Below, in pieces: positions 15,200-23,176 of a DNA stretch of 44,800 nt. The DNA is from CADEDV01 sp036374495 (GTDB lineage Bacteria > Bacteroidota > Bacteroidia > Chitinophagales > Chitinophagaceae): the NCBI GenBank assembly GCA_965652975.1, contig CBFGYO010000010.1:1-44800 (forward strand), given 5' to 3'. Position 1 is the first letter of the stretch. Each line of letters opens with the position of its first letter. Position numbers and translations under genes: made by a program. Below the pieces are notes generated by a model. It was not told where the DNA came from, ran no database searches, and was given only the letters and a program-made list of their open reading frames with translations.

Positions 15200-17323
15200 T
15201 TAGTTCTTTATTATCTTGACTGTTTGCCAGTTGATGCCATCTTTCATCGCTGAAACGATATAAGTGCCTTTTGCGAGCCCGTTATTGTTCCAGTTGAGTG
15301 TGTATATCCCTGCGTCCTGTTTTTTATCGAGTAGCACACTTATTTGCCGGCCCTGCAGATCATGCACCACGATACTTATATGCGCGGGTATAGATACGCT
15401 GTATTTAATGGTGCTGCTTCCTCCACTTGGGTTTGGAAAGGCAGCCAGGCTCATTTCAGGTGCCGCAAGATTTAATTTTGTATTTGCCTGTTTATTAACC
15501 GCGGGCATGGATCCAATTGATTCATTTTTACCGGCCCTATTATCATCCACACAATTACAATTATGAGTGCCTGGCCATGGAGTGGCTACGTAGGGAAATG
15601 ACTGTTTTATTGCGGCATCATTTGACGTTACACCGGCATTATAATTAAGTACGCTTAATAAATCTGGAGTAACGGGACTACCTGCGCAATTATAATCGTC
15701 ATACCATAGTCCGATCGCTGCTAATGCAATTCCACTTACTGCCTGCAATTCTATACGCACTACATCGTCTTCCAATCTCCTTCCATTTGGAAAGCCATCC
15801 ATATTTGGAATTGTTTGCAACGCTGCGGATGCATTGTAAGCCGGATCCGTTAAACCCAAAACTGCTGCAGAAACAATTCCCAGGTTACTAAACTTTGGAT
15901 CGTTACGTGGAGTAGGAGGGACTGCCATATTTAATCGAAGCATATCGCCACCGTTTGGTAAGAAATTATTTATAAATGGTTTACCTGCCGCTAAAGGATT
16001 GCCACCTTTTCCGGTAGCCAGCTGGTAAGGTATGAGATTAGGTACGCCGGTATTAAAAATTGGCCAAAGATCTACCGAGCGGGGTGAGTTGGCAGCGGGT
16101 AATAAGAGCTTTCCAAATATCGCATCGTCCAATGCCGTACCTGCAAGCAGTGGATTTCCTTTCAGACCATACAAACCATTTTGCCCGGTAGCAAAGCCAA
16201 ATCCATTACCACCAAAGGCACAGGCCAGGGAGTTTTTTTGGATACGGAGTGGAGCCAACGCCGGAACAGCCGGGCCAAACAGCGCGTCATCCATATAGAG
16301 GCTCAATTCAGGATTGTAAAAATATTTTCCGAAGGTGTTGAGCCTGGCGAGATCCTGGTAGGGTGTCAACGAATTCCAGTAATCTTTCATTCCGATTGGA
16401 ACGACTACTTCGTTTGTCAAAGGCATACCAAGACGTGACACCTGTATCCATGGTCCACTATGTTCGGTACCATTATTATTGTTCTCATAATCCTTATAAT
16501 CTCTCAGTACATTAATTTTCTGGCGGCTGGCCGAGGCCCATACTCCAATCACGTATTCCGGATCGAGTATATTGCTGGCCATCGAAACGGGTTTGTGATC
16601 TTTTTGCAAAGCAGCAATATCCACTTGCAAAGCGATGGTAGAAACATTCAGGCACTTCAATCCGTCAATGGATTGCGTACCGGTGGTGCGTGGCGCATCT
16701 CCCAAATCGAAAATGCCACCCAGATCTACAAAGAATGGGTCGTCTGATGTGCCGCAAAACACTTTTTCACCGCTTGATGCGGTGGTAATGGCACTATTGA
16801 TCAGTGCATCGTAGTTAGTTGCGCCCAATCCTGCAGAACCGCTGATGGAGCGTGGTCCAATATTGGGTGGAGGCACAATTCCATTGCTGACAATTGTCGA
16901 GAATTTCTTACCGCCATCAATGCTTTTTTCTAGTTTGTAGGTTGTTTTCAGGTTTTGTTTACCCAACCGGATATTGAAGAATGTTGTGGGATCTTCATTG
17001 GTCTTGTTGAACGTAAAACGATAGGTAATATCATCACCTTCGGTAGCGAGATTATTATCGACATGTATTTCATAACGGATATTTTCTCCAAAGGAGTAAT
17101 AGTTAGGTCCACCTTGTGGTAACTGACCCGGCACATAGCACGCGATAATGGTTATTTTGTTGGGATCATCGGGACTTCGAAAAGCGTAGAGGTCGGTGTT
17201 ATCGGCCAACGGGTCGTCGGCAATGAGTGGGGCTTCGCGGTGGCTGGAGGCTGATGCCCTGTACGGAATGACCGTAACCAGCATCACCATCAGCATGATG
17301 GATGCATAGATTTTCCTTTTCAT
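15200..17323 (-). CDS. Secreted DUF4331 protein with T9SS sorting domain
   Basis: 707 residues from ATG 17323; the upstream Met at 17347 only adds LIIKKQI before the signal peptide (KIYASIMLMVMLVTVIPYRA). Immediately after cleavage comes SSHREAPLIADDPLADNTDL, then YAFRSPDDPNKITIIACYVP, the hallmark start of DUF4331, which continues to ~600. The last ~85 residues are a type A T9SS sorting domain (AAFPNPSGGSSTIKYSV, IVVHDLQGR, GIYTLNWNN, GTYIVSAM). DUF4331 has no established biochemical function. The protein should be secreted to the surface or medium. First gene of a probable two-gene operon with the TPR protein. Conserved His-Arg-Glu at the mature N-terminus suggests a metal or catalytic role, which is only a guess. 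Confidence 0.88.
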   Translation of the reverse strand: MKRKIYASIMLMVMLVTVIPYRASASSHREAPLIADDPLADNTDLYAFRSPDDPNKITIIACYVPGQLPQGGPNYYSFGENIRYEIHVDNNLATEGDDITYRFTFNKTNEDPTTFFNIRLGKQNLKTTYKLEKSIDGGKKFSTIVSNGIVPPPNIGPRSISGSAGLGATNYDALINSAITTASSGEKVFCGTSDDPFFVDLGGIFDLGDAPRTTGTQSIDGLKCLNVSTIALQVDIAALQKDHKPVSMASNILDPEYVIGVWASASRQKINVLRDYKDYENNNNGTEHSGPWIQVSRLGMPLTNEVVVPIGMKDYWNSLTPYQDLARLNTFGKYFYNPELSLYMDDALFGPAVPALAPLRIQKNSLACAFGGNGFGFATGQNGLYGLKGNPLLAGTALDDAIFGKLLLPAANSPRSVDLWPIFNTGVPNLIPYQLATGKGGNPLAAGKPFINNFLPNGGDMLRLNMAVPPTPRNDPKFSNLGIVSAAVLGLTDPAYNASAALQTIPNMDGFPNGRRLEDDVVRIELQAVSGIALAAIGLWYDDYNCAGSPVTPDLLSVLNYNAGVTSNDAAIKQSFPYVATPWPGTHNCNCVDDNRAGKNESIGSMPAVNKQANTKLNLAAPEMSLAAFPNPSGGSSTIKYSVSIPAHISIVVHDLQGRQISVLLDKKQDAGIYTLNWNNNGLAKGTYIVSAMKDGINWQTVKIIKN

Positions 17324-17691
17324 GATTTGTTTTTTAATTATTAGCAAAAAGGTTCTGGCTGCAGTATCCCAGGAGGATAATGCATGTAGTGGTTCTACGC
17401 ATTGGTTAATGAAAACGAATGGGAGTGCAGGTAAACCGCAAATTGGCTAGGGATCGGCTTTAGTGGCTCAACGATATTGGATTTTTGGTGGAATGACAAG
17501 TTAATTACGGTGAAGGGACATAGTTTGGATTTTTGGGGAGGAAAAGATTTTCGATTTCAGGCAAAGCAGCAAAGAAAGAAAAGTTGCAAAGGTGGAAGTA
17601 ACCCGTAGTGTTCGTCGTGATGCATTTAATATGATGATGCTTAGGGATCACGACGAACACAACGAACCACGAAGAACACAACGAAACCTAA
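17324..17691. other. Gene-free region with a hairpin repeat
   Basis: These 368 bases upstream of the DUF4331 gene hold no plausible gene. They contain a family-C-like stretch (caggcaaagcagcaaagaaa, about 17559-17578) and the family B hairpin (17608-17660 plus tail to 17688). The DUF4331 promoter must lie in the left part, but I could not see a convincing TAnnTTTG box. Confidence 0.5.
17608..17660. repeat. GTTCGTCGTG-type hairpin repeat (family B), copy 1
   Basis: 14-bp perfect arms GTGTTCGTCGTGAT (17608-17621) and ATCACGACGAACAC (17647-17660) flank a 25-nt centre starting GCATTTAATATGATGATGC. A tail AACGAACCACGAAGAACACA continues on the right. It ends 31 bp before the helicase stop codon. 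A related copy is at 33689-33751. Confidence 0.75.
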
Positions 17692-19599
17692 TTACTCGAT
17701 GAAAAAGTTTAATCTTTTAAGCCTGGCGATAATCGCCCCTTTGGTTCTTCCGAATTGATCGGCTATTACACTTATTGGGGTTTCGAGTTCGTACAATTGT
17801 TTGAGTTGTTTATCCAGTTCGGGTGTCCAGGATGAGTAGGAATCTCTATAGGAAGCTCTTTTTGGAGAATCTTTATAAGTCTTTTCTTTCGCCCGTTTAC
17901 GAATTTTTGATTGTACGGCGGTAGCTAGTGGCCTGTATGGTATTTGCCCTGGATGGGTGATATTTAAATTGTTTTCTTCATCGTTATCCTTTGCCTTGAT
18001 CACCTGGATCTGTGATGAAGCTGGGAAGTTCTCAGGCACCAGGGACTCGGGGATATGCAACCTGTTTTTTGTGCGGGTTACGGCAACGTACAGGAGATTG
18101 ACCTCTTCATTAAGCCTGGCAGCATCGGGCTTGTCATCCGACTTTTCGGGTTTGAATTTTTCCAGGTCAGATTCTCTTACAAAATCATTTGCAAGATGGA
18201 CAATATCATATTCCATTCCTTTGGCGCGGTGGACGGTGGAAAATATCATTTCCGCGTTGCCCCTGCCTGCGTCACCTGTATTCATGTCTTTAAGACGTCT
18301 TATAATAGCAGGGATCTCATTGCCATACTCCTTTACAATTCCCACCATCATACCCAATTGGGAGTCTTCTGTTTTTTCAATGTATTCTTCCAGCTCCTCC
18401 ATATTTTTCATCGACCCGATGAGTTTATCACGAATCAGTGCATGTTTGTTATTGTAAAGATGCAGTACATCGTAAAGCGATGCTCCATCTTCCGCGTAGG
18501 TATATGAATTGATGTTTCCTTCAAAGTAAAGGTTACTTACCCTGGGGTTGTCGGTGATAAAGTCAATAGCCTTCAAAAGGAGTCCAAGATTTGTTCGGGC
18601 AATTGTTGCCTTTGAAATTTCTGCTGATGTAGTCCCTTTGCCATTGATCATAACCGGTTCATATTTCCCTAAATGGTTTTTCCACTTCAACAATTCACTG
18701 GCGAGATTTGCTATCGGCTGTTGAAACCTGAAACTCGTAGAAAGGTGAAATGTAGGGAAATCCGTTTTTTCTAATGAATTAACAGCGTGGCGCCATCCAT
18801 ATATCTGCTGGTGCGTGTCGCCTACAATGATTTTAGTGGCTTTTTGATTCAGGAAAACACTGAGCATGGCGGCAGAAGCATCCTGGCCTTCGTCGAACAA
18901 AATATAATCATAATGCAGGGAGGGATTTGAAAGCTGGAATTTTTTTAAATAGAAATCGTGGGTAATCTCGATTTCCTTTTTATTCATCATGTTCAACAAT
19001 TGCCTTGTTCCTTTTTCAATATGTTTATAAAATGTTTTTACGAATATGCGTGCCTTTGTATCGGTAATGGTATCAAGATAGTTTAAGTCCTGTACTTTCA
19101 ATTTATCACTATTGCAGAAGTAGGTTATGAACTTATTGATGTGATTGGCGATGATGTATTCGGTAAGTTTTTCGCCATTACCTCTTACGCTTAACAATTC
19201 TACAATTTCGTGAATCTTATAGCCGTGCGGCCTTACTGAATAATTATTAGCGGGAACAATGTGTTTATAAGCTAGAGAGTGGGCGGTTTCGATCTTTACA
19301 TTATGGAGACCGCGTGCAGCGAATTTCCGTATTGCCTCGAGCTTGACTGATTTATTGAAAGCGAGGTAAAGGATCTTTGAGCCGGGTGGCCTGGCTGCGG
19401 CGTATTCAATAAGCGTGGTAGTTTTGCCAGAACCGGCGACTGCATTAATGCGTGCATCGCCCTGGGAATTGATGATGGCTGACTGCTCCCCGGTTATAAA
19501 ACCGGGTACAACAGGTATTGCAGTTGAGTGTCTTTGTTCTCCAGGGTAACGATCTTGCATGTGGGTGAATAAATGATTTTTACTTTTAGCAAAATTCAT
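17692..19599 (-). CDS. UvrD/Rep-like superfamily 1 helicase with C-terminal HTH
   Basis: 635 residues. SF1 motifs in order: Q-motif-like FITGEQSAIINS (~34-45); Walker A AVAGSGKTTT (~53-62); Walker B/II YILFDEGQDASAAM; motif III IVGDTHQQIYGWR; motif IV STSFRF; motif V STVHRAKGMEYDIVHLAND; motif VI NLLYVAVTRTKNRL. These make it a 3'-5' DNA translocase by family. Motif II reads DEGQD where DEAQD is usual. After ~550 comes a basic linker (KIRKRAKEKTYKDSPKRAS), then a ~45-residue helix-turn-helix-like end (WTPELDKQLKQLYE, ISVIADQFGRTKGAIIARLK). It is shorter than UvrD (~720) and lacks an obvious nuclease domain. The overall look recalls FBH1-type helicases (inference). Single-gene unit; likely DNA repair or recombination control. 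Confidence 0.88.
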   Translation of the reverse strand: MNFAKSKNHLFTHMQDRYPGEQRHSTAIPVVPGFITGEQSAIINSQGDARINAVAGSGKTTTLIEYAAARPPGSKILYLAFNKSVKLEAIRKFAARGLHNVKIETAHSLAYKHIVPANNYSVRPHGYKIHEIVELLSVRGNGEKLTEYIIANHINKFITYFCNSDKLKVQDLNYLDTITDTKARIFVKTFYKHIEKGTRQLLNMMNKKEIEITHDFYLKKFQLSNPSLHYDYILFDEGQDASAAMLSVFLNQKATKIIVGDTHQQIYGWRHAVNSLEKTDFPTFHLSTSFRFQQPIANLASELLKWKNHLGKYEPVMINGKGTTSAEISKATIARTNLGLLLKAIDFITDNPRVSNLYFEGNINSYTYAEDGASLYDVLHLYNNKHALIRDKLIGSMKNMEELEEYIEKTEDSQLGMMVGIVKEYGNEIPAIIRRLKDMNTGDAGRGNAEMIFSTVHRAKGMEYDIVHLANDFVRESDLEKFKPEKSDDKPDAARLNEEVNLLYVAVTRTKNRLHIPESLVPENFPASSQIQVIKAKDNDEENNLNITHPGQIPYRPLATAVQSKIRKRAKEKTYKDSPKRASYRDSYSSWTPELDKQLKQLYELETPISVIADQFGRTKGAIIARLKRLNFFIE

Positions 19600-19675
19600 T
19601 TAATTATTTTGACAAACCCGGAGAAATAAACGGAAAATAAAGAGAAAAAACGCGACAAGTCCAGCCTCGAAACAC

Positions 19676-19717
19676 CTTTGCGCCTCGGTATTAAGCTTAG
19701 CGGATTTTGCGTGAAAC
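19676..19717. repeat. GCAAAG/CTTTGCG-type repeat (family C), partial copy
   Basis: CTTTGCGCCTCGGTATTAAG followed by CTTAGCGGATTTTGCGTGAAAC parallels the right half of the element at 34204-34282 (CTTTGCGTCTTATTTACTTA then GCGTCTTTACGCGAAAC). It sits in the gap between the helicase and the small T9SS protein gene. Confidence 0.5.
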
Positions 19718-19722
19718 TTCTC

Positions 19723-20457
19723 CTAATCAATCACCAGCGAACTCACAAATACTTTATCGCCTGAATGCACATGCAGGAAATATATTCCTTTCGCTAATTG
19801 ACCAACAGGTAAAACAATACTATTATCGGTGCGTGTGTTGTAATTTATTAACTGCTTTTCCAAACCACCACCACTATTTATAACATTTAATACCACATTT
19901 CTTCCATTAAGCACGGAAGGTAGCCGGATCATTACTTTGTCATTTGCCGGCTGGGGATAAACAAGTAGTGTAAGGGTGTGCAACTTATCCAGTGATAACA
20001 TCCTTACGGGTGTGTAGGTGAAATTCCCGTTGTCGTCGATCTGCTTTATCCGGTAGTAATTATCGCCGGCTAATGGCAAGATATCGCGGTATTGGTAGGT
20101 GGTTCGGACATTCGCTGCACCAGTGGCAGCTACCATTCCTAAGTATTTAAAGTGCACACCATCATCACTTCTTTCTATTTCAAATTTATCTGCATTTTGT
20201 TCCGAGGATGTTTCCCATTCCAGCAACACGCTGGCTCCTGTAAGCTTTACCTTAAAGTATGTGAAATGAACAGGAAGGCTCACCATAATTCCGGCAGTTG
20301 CCCATCCATCTCCGCTTCCGCCGTTAAAAATATTTGCAGCAACTTCAGCGTATCCATTATATGAATAGCCATCCCCATTGCCACCATTAAAAATGGCATT
20401 TTGAGACGACGCATGCATAGTAAAAAGGAGTGATGTAAAAACCAAAGTTCTTTTCAT
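19723..20457 (-). CDS. Small T9SS-sorted secreted protein
   Basis: 244 residues from ATG 20457, chosen because it opens a clean signal peptide (MKRTLVFTSLLFTMHASSQ); the longer frame to 20532 would overlap the upstream gene. The mature N-terminus has two copies of a Gly/Asp motif, IFNGGNGDGYSYNGY and IFNGGSGDGWATAG. Then comes a fibronectin-like stretch (FKVKLTGASVLLEWETSSEQ, NADKFEIERSDDG, YYRIKQIDDNG) typical of the region preceding T9SS domains. A type A sorting domain closes it (LLVYPQPANDKVMI, LAKGIYFLHVHSG). It lies 19 bp downstream of the SUMF1-like gene and is probably co-transcribed with it. Function unknown; exported to the surface. Confidence 0.8.
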   Translation of the reverse strand: MKRTLVFTSLLFTMHASSQNAIFNGGNGDGYSYNGYAEVAANIFNGGSGDGWATAGIMVSLPVHFTYFKVKLTGASVLLEWETSSEQNADKFEIERSDDGVHFKYLGMVAATGAANVRTTYQYRDILPLAGDNYYRIKQIDDNGNFTYTPVRMLSLDKLHTLTLLVYPQPANDKVMIRLPSVLNGRNVVLNVINSGGGLEKQLINYNTRTDNSIVLPVGQLAKGIYFLHVHSGDKVFVSSLVID

Positions 20458-20476
20458 GATCATACGAATTAAATAA

Positions 20477-21895
20477 TTATTCAGCGGTTCTTGCCATACG
20501 AAAGCCAACTGATTCGGAGCGATCGCCCTCATTGCCCCAAAAATGCGCGCTGTTTGTTCTATCCGAAACTCGTCCCCAGGTGAGAATGTTGAAAAAGTTT
20601 CCTCCTCTTAAACCGTAACCGGCACCCGCAGTGCCTGTATTTGCCAGCTTCCAGTTAGTAATATCCGTTTGCCCATCGGCAGCAATAGATCCATCTCCAT
20701 GTATCGCTGCATCAAAAGGCCATGCATCTTCATTGGCAGTGGATATGCATATTTCTGATACATTGTCACTCATATTCATTACTCCAAAATAACCTGCACC
20801 ACTTAGTACCCTGTTCGAACTGGGCCTGGCGAAAAGTCCCGTGCGGGTAGCATTGCCGTAAGAAAAATCGCAGCACGCATTGGCATTGGAAGGTGTAGCA
20901 ACTGATTCATCGGTTGCGCCGGTATTGTTGACAGATAACAATAATGTTGCAGTGGCATTGCCCCATGCAAATTCATTGGCAATAGGTGCGATGGCGGTAC
21001 CCCGGCAGGCTTTTTCATATTCCAGTTCGCTCATGGGCCTTAAACCACTCCAGTCAGCCAGTGCGGCCACGTCTATCCAATTACCAAACGTTAAAGCTCT
21101 TTCAGGTTGTGGGGCGGTGATCGTTGGATGAGTGCCACTAAGAGGGGAGGCGCCACCTACATAATGCGGAGCCACCTGTGTATTTGTGAGAAGGTTGAGA
21201 AAATCGGCAAACTGCTGTTGACTGGTTTCATATTTCATTATCCAGAAAGCATTGTATCCTTTTGGATAAGCAGCAGGTATTCCTCCACCCGAATTTTCAT
21301 ACGTGTTGTTGTAGTACAAGTTGCCAGGAGCAGTACCTCTTGTAATAGGATTATTTGAATTGACGAAATAAGGTGTATTCGTGTTTCCTTCTGAAAATCG
21401 ATACGATTCGGTGCCGCCACTCCCCAGGTAAAAGGCACCTTGGGGGATATAAACCATTTCTATGGCGAACACTTTTATTTCAACTGTTTCATTATCCAGC
21501 ACACCGTCGGTTCCATAATCCCATCTCAATTGATTATTTACATAATTCACCGTACCGATGCCGTCAGTCGCACGATACATGAAAACGCCTTTACCGTCGG
21601 CTGTTGGAGCAACAACACTACCCGAAGCGCCAGCATGCCCATTCAGGTGGATTGTAGCATGTTTCCATTCCGGCGAACTGTTCTTTTTAAACTTGATAAA
21701 GACCCATGCACCATCCCAATTGCTTTCATTGGTACTGGTACGCCAACTATTTTCCCACCCGATGGTAAAGCTAATCATCGCAAAATGACTGGTAGTATTC
21801 CTACTGGCTATTGTAACACCGGTGACTTGTATATTATTGGCAAAACAGGTAAAAACAACAAAAAAGGTGAGGAGTGAAAATAGGGGTTTTTTCAT
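20477..21895 (-). CDS. SUMF1-like (formylglycine-generating-enzyme-fold) secreted protein
   Basis: 472 residues; signal peptide at ~1-19 (LLTFFVVFTCFA). An N-terminal ~130-residue beta-rich domain (VTIASRNTTSHFAMISFTIG, WENSWRTSTNESNWDGAWVF) is followed by the SUMF1 domain from ~147 (EMVYIPQGAFYLGSGG, AFWIMKYETSQQQFADFLN, LRPMSELEYEKACRG, FGVMNMSDNVSEIC, RGGNFFN, SVGFRMART). In true formylglycine-generating enzymes the segment after RGG carries catalytic cysteines. Here RGGNFFNILTWGRVSDRTNS has none, so sulfatase activation is unlikely; a binding or structural role is more plausible. Probable operon with the T9SS protein 19 bp downstream. A partial family A repeat lies upstream. Confidence 0.85.
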   Translation of the reverse strand: MKKPLFSLLTFFVVFTCFANNIQVTGVTIASRNTTSHFAMISFTIGWENSWRTSTNESNWDGAWVFIKFKKNSSPEWKHATIHLNGHAGASGSVVAPTADGKGVFMYRATDGIGTVNYVNNQLRWDYGTDGVLDNETVEIKVFAIEMVYIPQGAFYLGSGGTESYRFSEGNTNTPYFVNSNNPITRGTAPGNLYYNNTYENSGGGIPAAYPKGYNAFWIMKYETSQQQFADFLNLLTNTQVAPHYVGGASPLSGTHPTITAPQPERALTFGNWIDVAALADWSGLRPMSELEYEKACRGTAIAPIANEFAWGNATATLLLSVNNTGATDESVATPSNANACCDFSYGNATRTGLFARPSSNRVLSGAGYFGVMNMSDNVSEICISTANEDAWPFDAAIHGDGSIAADGQTDITNWKLANTGTAGAGYGLRGGNFFNILTWGRVSDRTNSAHFWGNEGDRSESVGFRMARTAE

Positions 21896-21927
21896 GATTG
21901 GGTTGTTAGAGTTACAGGGTCTAAAAT

Positions 21928-21960
21928 AGATAAAAGATAAAATCTAAAAGATAAAAGTTC
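21928..21960. repeat. Partial, rearranged copy of family A repeat
   Basis: AGATAAAAGATAAAATCTAA then AAGATAAAAGTTC contains the GATAAAAG units of the family but no opposite arm and no CCAGGTCGGG core. It lies just upstream of the SUMF1-like gene start. Confidence 0.5.
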
Positions 21961-22142
21961 TTTTATTTGAAAACTTTTCCTGCAATTATTTTTTCCGTGT
22001 TGCAAATAATACTAACGTAGTCTAATACTCTAAAATAGATATATAAAATTAATCGAATGCAACTTTAGCTCGGACGTGTTCCCGGGATTATGCCAAGCTT
22101 TATCTCACCGAGGTCGCGAAGATCTTTTGGTCAAATGAAAGT

Positions 22143-22901
22143 TTAACCAGCAGTATTTAGCCGCACTATACTTGATTGCAGGTATTTTGCGTTTTCAAAT
22201 GCATTGCCCGCAGTGTTGTTGAAGTATGCATATACATCTTTTCCAGCATTCAGGAAGTCCCGGATTAAATCCGCCTTCTCATCCAATGCATAGTCACTGT
22301 AAGATTCCCGGTAATTGCCCGTGGGTCCATGAAAACGTATATACACGAAATCGGCGTCAGCAACCATGTTTGAATTCTTAGCCTTCGAAAAATCGTGTAA
22401 CACCATCGTAGCATCATATTCATCCAGTAATTCAATTGTCTCCCTTATATACCAGCTTTCATTCCTGAACTCGACAGCGGGCCGCCATTCGTGCTCAGGG
22501 TCATGCTGGCGCAGTTGTTCGAATATCTGTTCTACCTCGTTGAAATGTTGCAAACTGATTTTTCCGGGAAACTGGATGAGCAGGCAGCCCTTTTTATTCC
22601 CGGTTCCCTGTGCCGCTTGCAAAAAGCCATCCATACAGGCAAGGTCGCTTTTTAGTTCAGGGACATGCGTAATATCCTTACTAAGTTTTAACGTAAACTG
22701 AAAATCATCGGGTACATCATTAACCCATTTTTCATATGTACTGCGAAGCGGTGTTTTGTAAAAACAGCTATTGACCTCAATGGTATTAAATAGAGTGCTA
22801 TAATAATGAAGACGGCTTTTTAACTGGTATGGTGATGGAAAGGAAGCTTTGTTTCCGGGTATATGGCCGTTTGTTGTTCCGATCCTGAGTTTGCCTGTCA
22901 T
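22143..22901 (-). CDS. DUF72 (YecE-like) family protein
   Basis: 252 residues, full length for the family. Characteristic parts are LRIGTTNGHIPG at the N-terminus, YYSTLFNTIEVNSCFYKTP, FQFTLKLSKDITH, LLIQFPGKISL, AVEFRNESWY, the Asp-rich TMVLHDFS, and YIRFHGPTGNYRESYSDYAL with DVYAYFNNTAGNAFENAKYL near the end. DUF72 proteins are TIM-barrel-like, cytoplasmic, widespread and of unknown biochemical activity. The gene stands alone with a 247-bp gap to the next gene. Confidence 0.9.
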   Translation of the reverse strand: MTGKLRIGTTNGHIPGNKASFPSPYQLKSRLHYYSTLFNTIEVNSCFYKTPLRSTYEKWVNDVPDDFQFTLKLSKDITHVPELKSDLACMDGFLQAAQGTGNKKGCLLIQFPGKISLQHFNEVEQIFEQLRQHDPEHEWRPAVEFRNESWYIRETIELLDEYDATMVLHDFSKAKNSNMVADADFVYIRFHGPTGNYRESYSDYALDEKADLIRDFLNAGKDVYAYFNNTAGNAFENAKYLQSSIVRLNTAG

Positions 22902-23176
22902 ATAATACCTTTTTCAAAAACTTCACGAGTTGGGTGTAGATGCATACTGTTTTAACTATATGGTCTTTTGATTCAAATGGTATGCCATGGAATTTCCGGC
23001 TTACGAGGGATTCCGGCGAATACTGAATGAAGAAATTTCAAAATTGGGGAAGGAGAGTTGTTGGGGAATGCCGACCCGGCGAGTCCCGCCGAGCCGAAAG
23101 ATGAAATTTCAAATGGATGGCGGAGACTCGTCGATGAATGACTCGTCTACGAATGTCATGTAATCATTAACCCCAA
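22902..23176. other. Intergenic region with GC-rich, partly palindromic sequence
   Basis: No gene seen. The stretch 23067-23159 has GGCGAGTCCCGCCGAGCC and GGCGGAGACTCGTCGATG, where GAGTC and GACTC cores are inverted. GAAATTTCAAA also occurs twice (23033-23043 and 23104-23113, slightly varied). It looks like another degenerate repeat. Confidence 0.35.

Noticed and set aside
17957..18507. Two overlapping plus-strand frames (150-166 codons) opposite the helicase
   Set aside because: Antisense to conserved helicase motifs; no family likeness.
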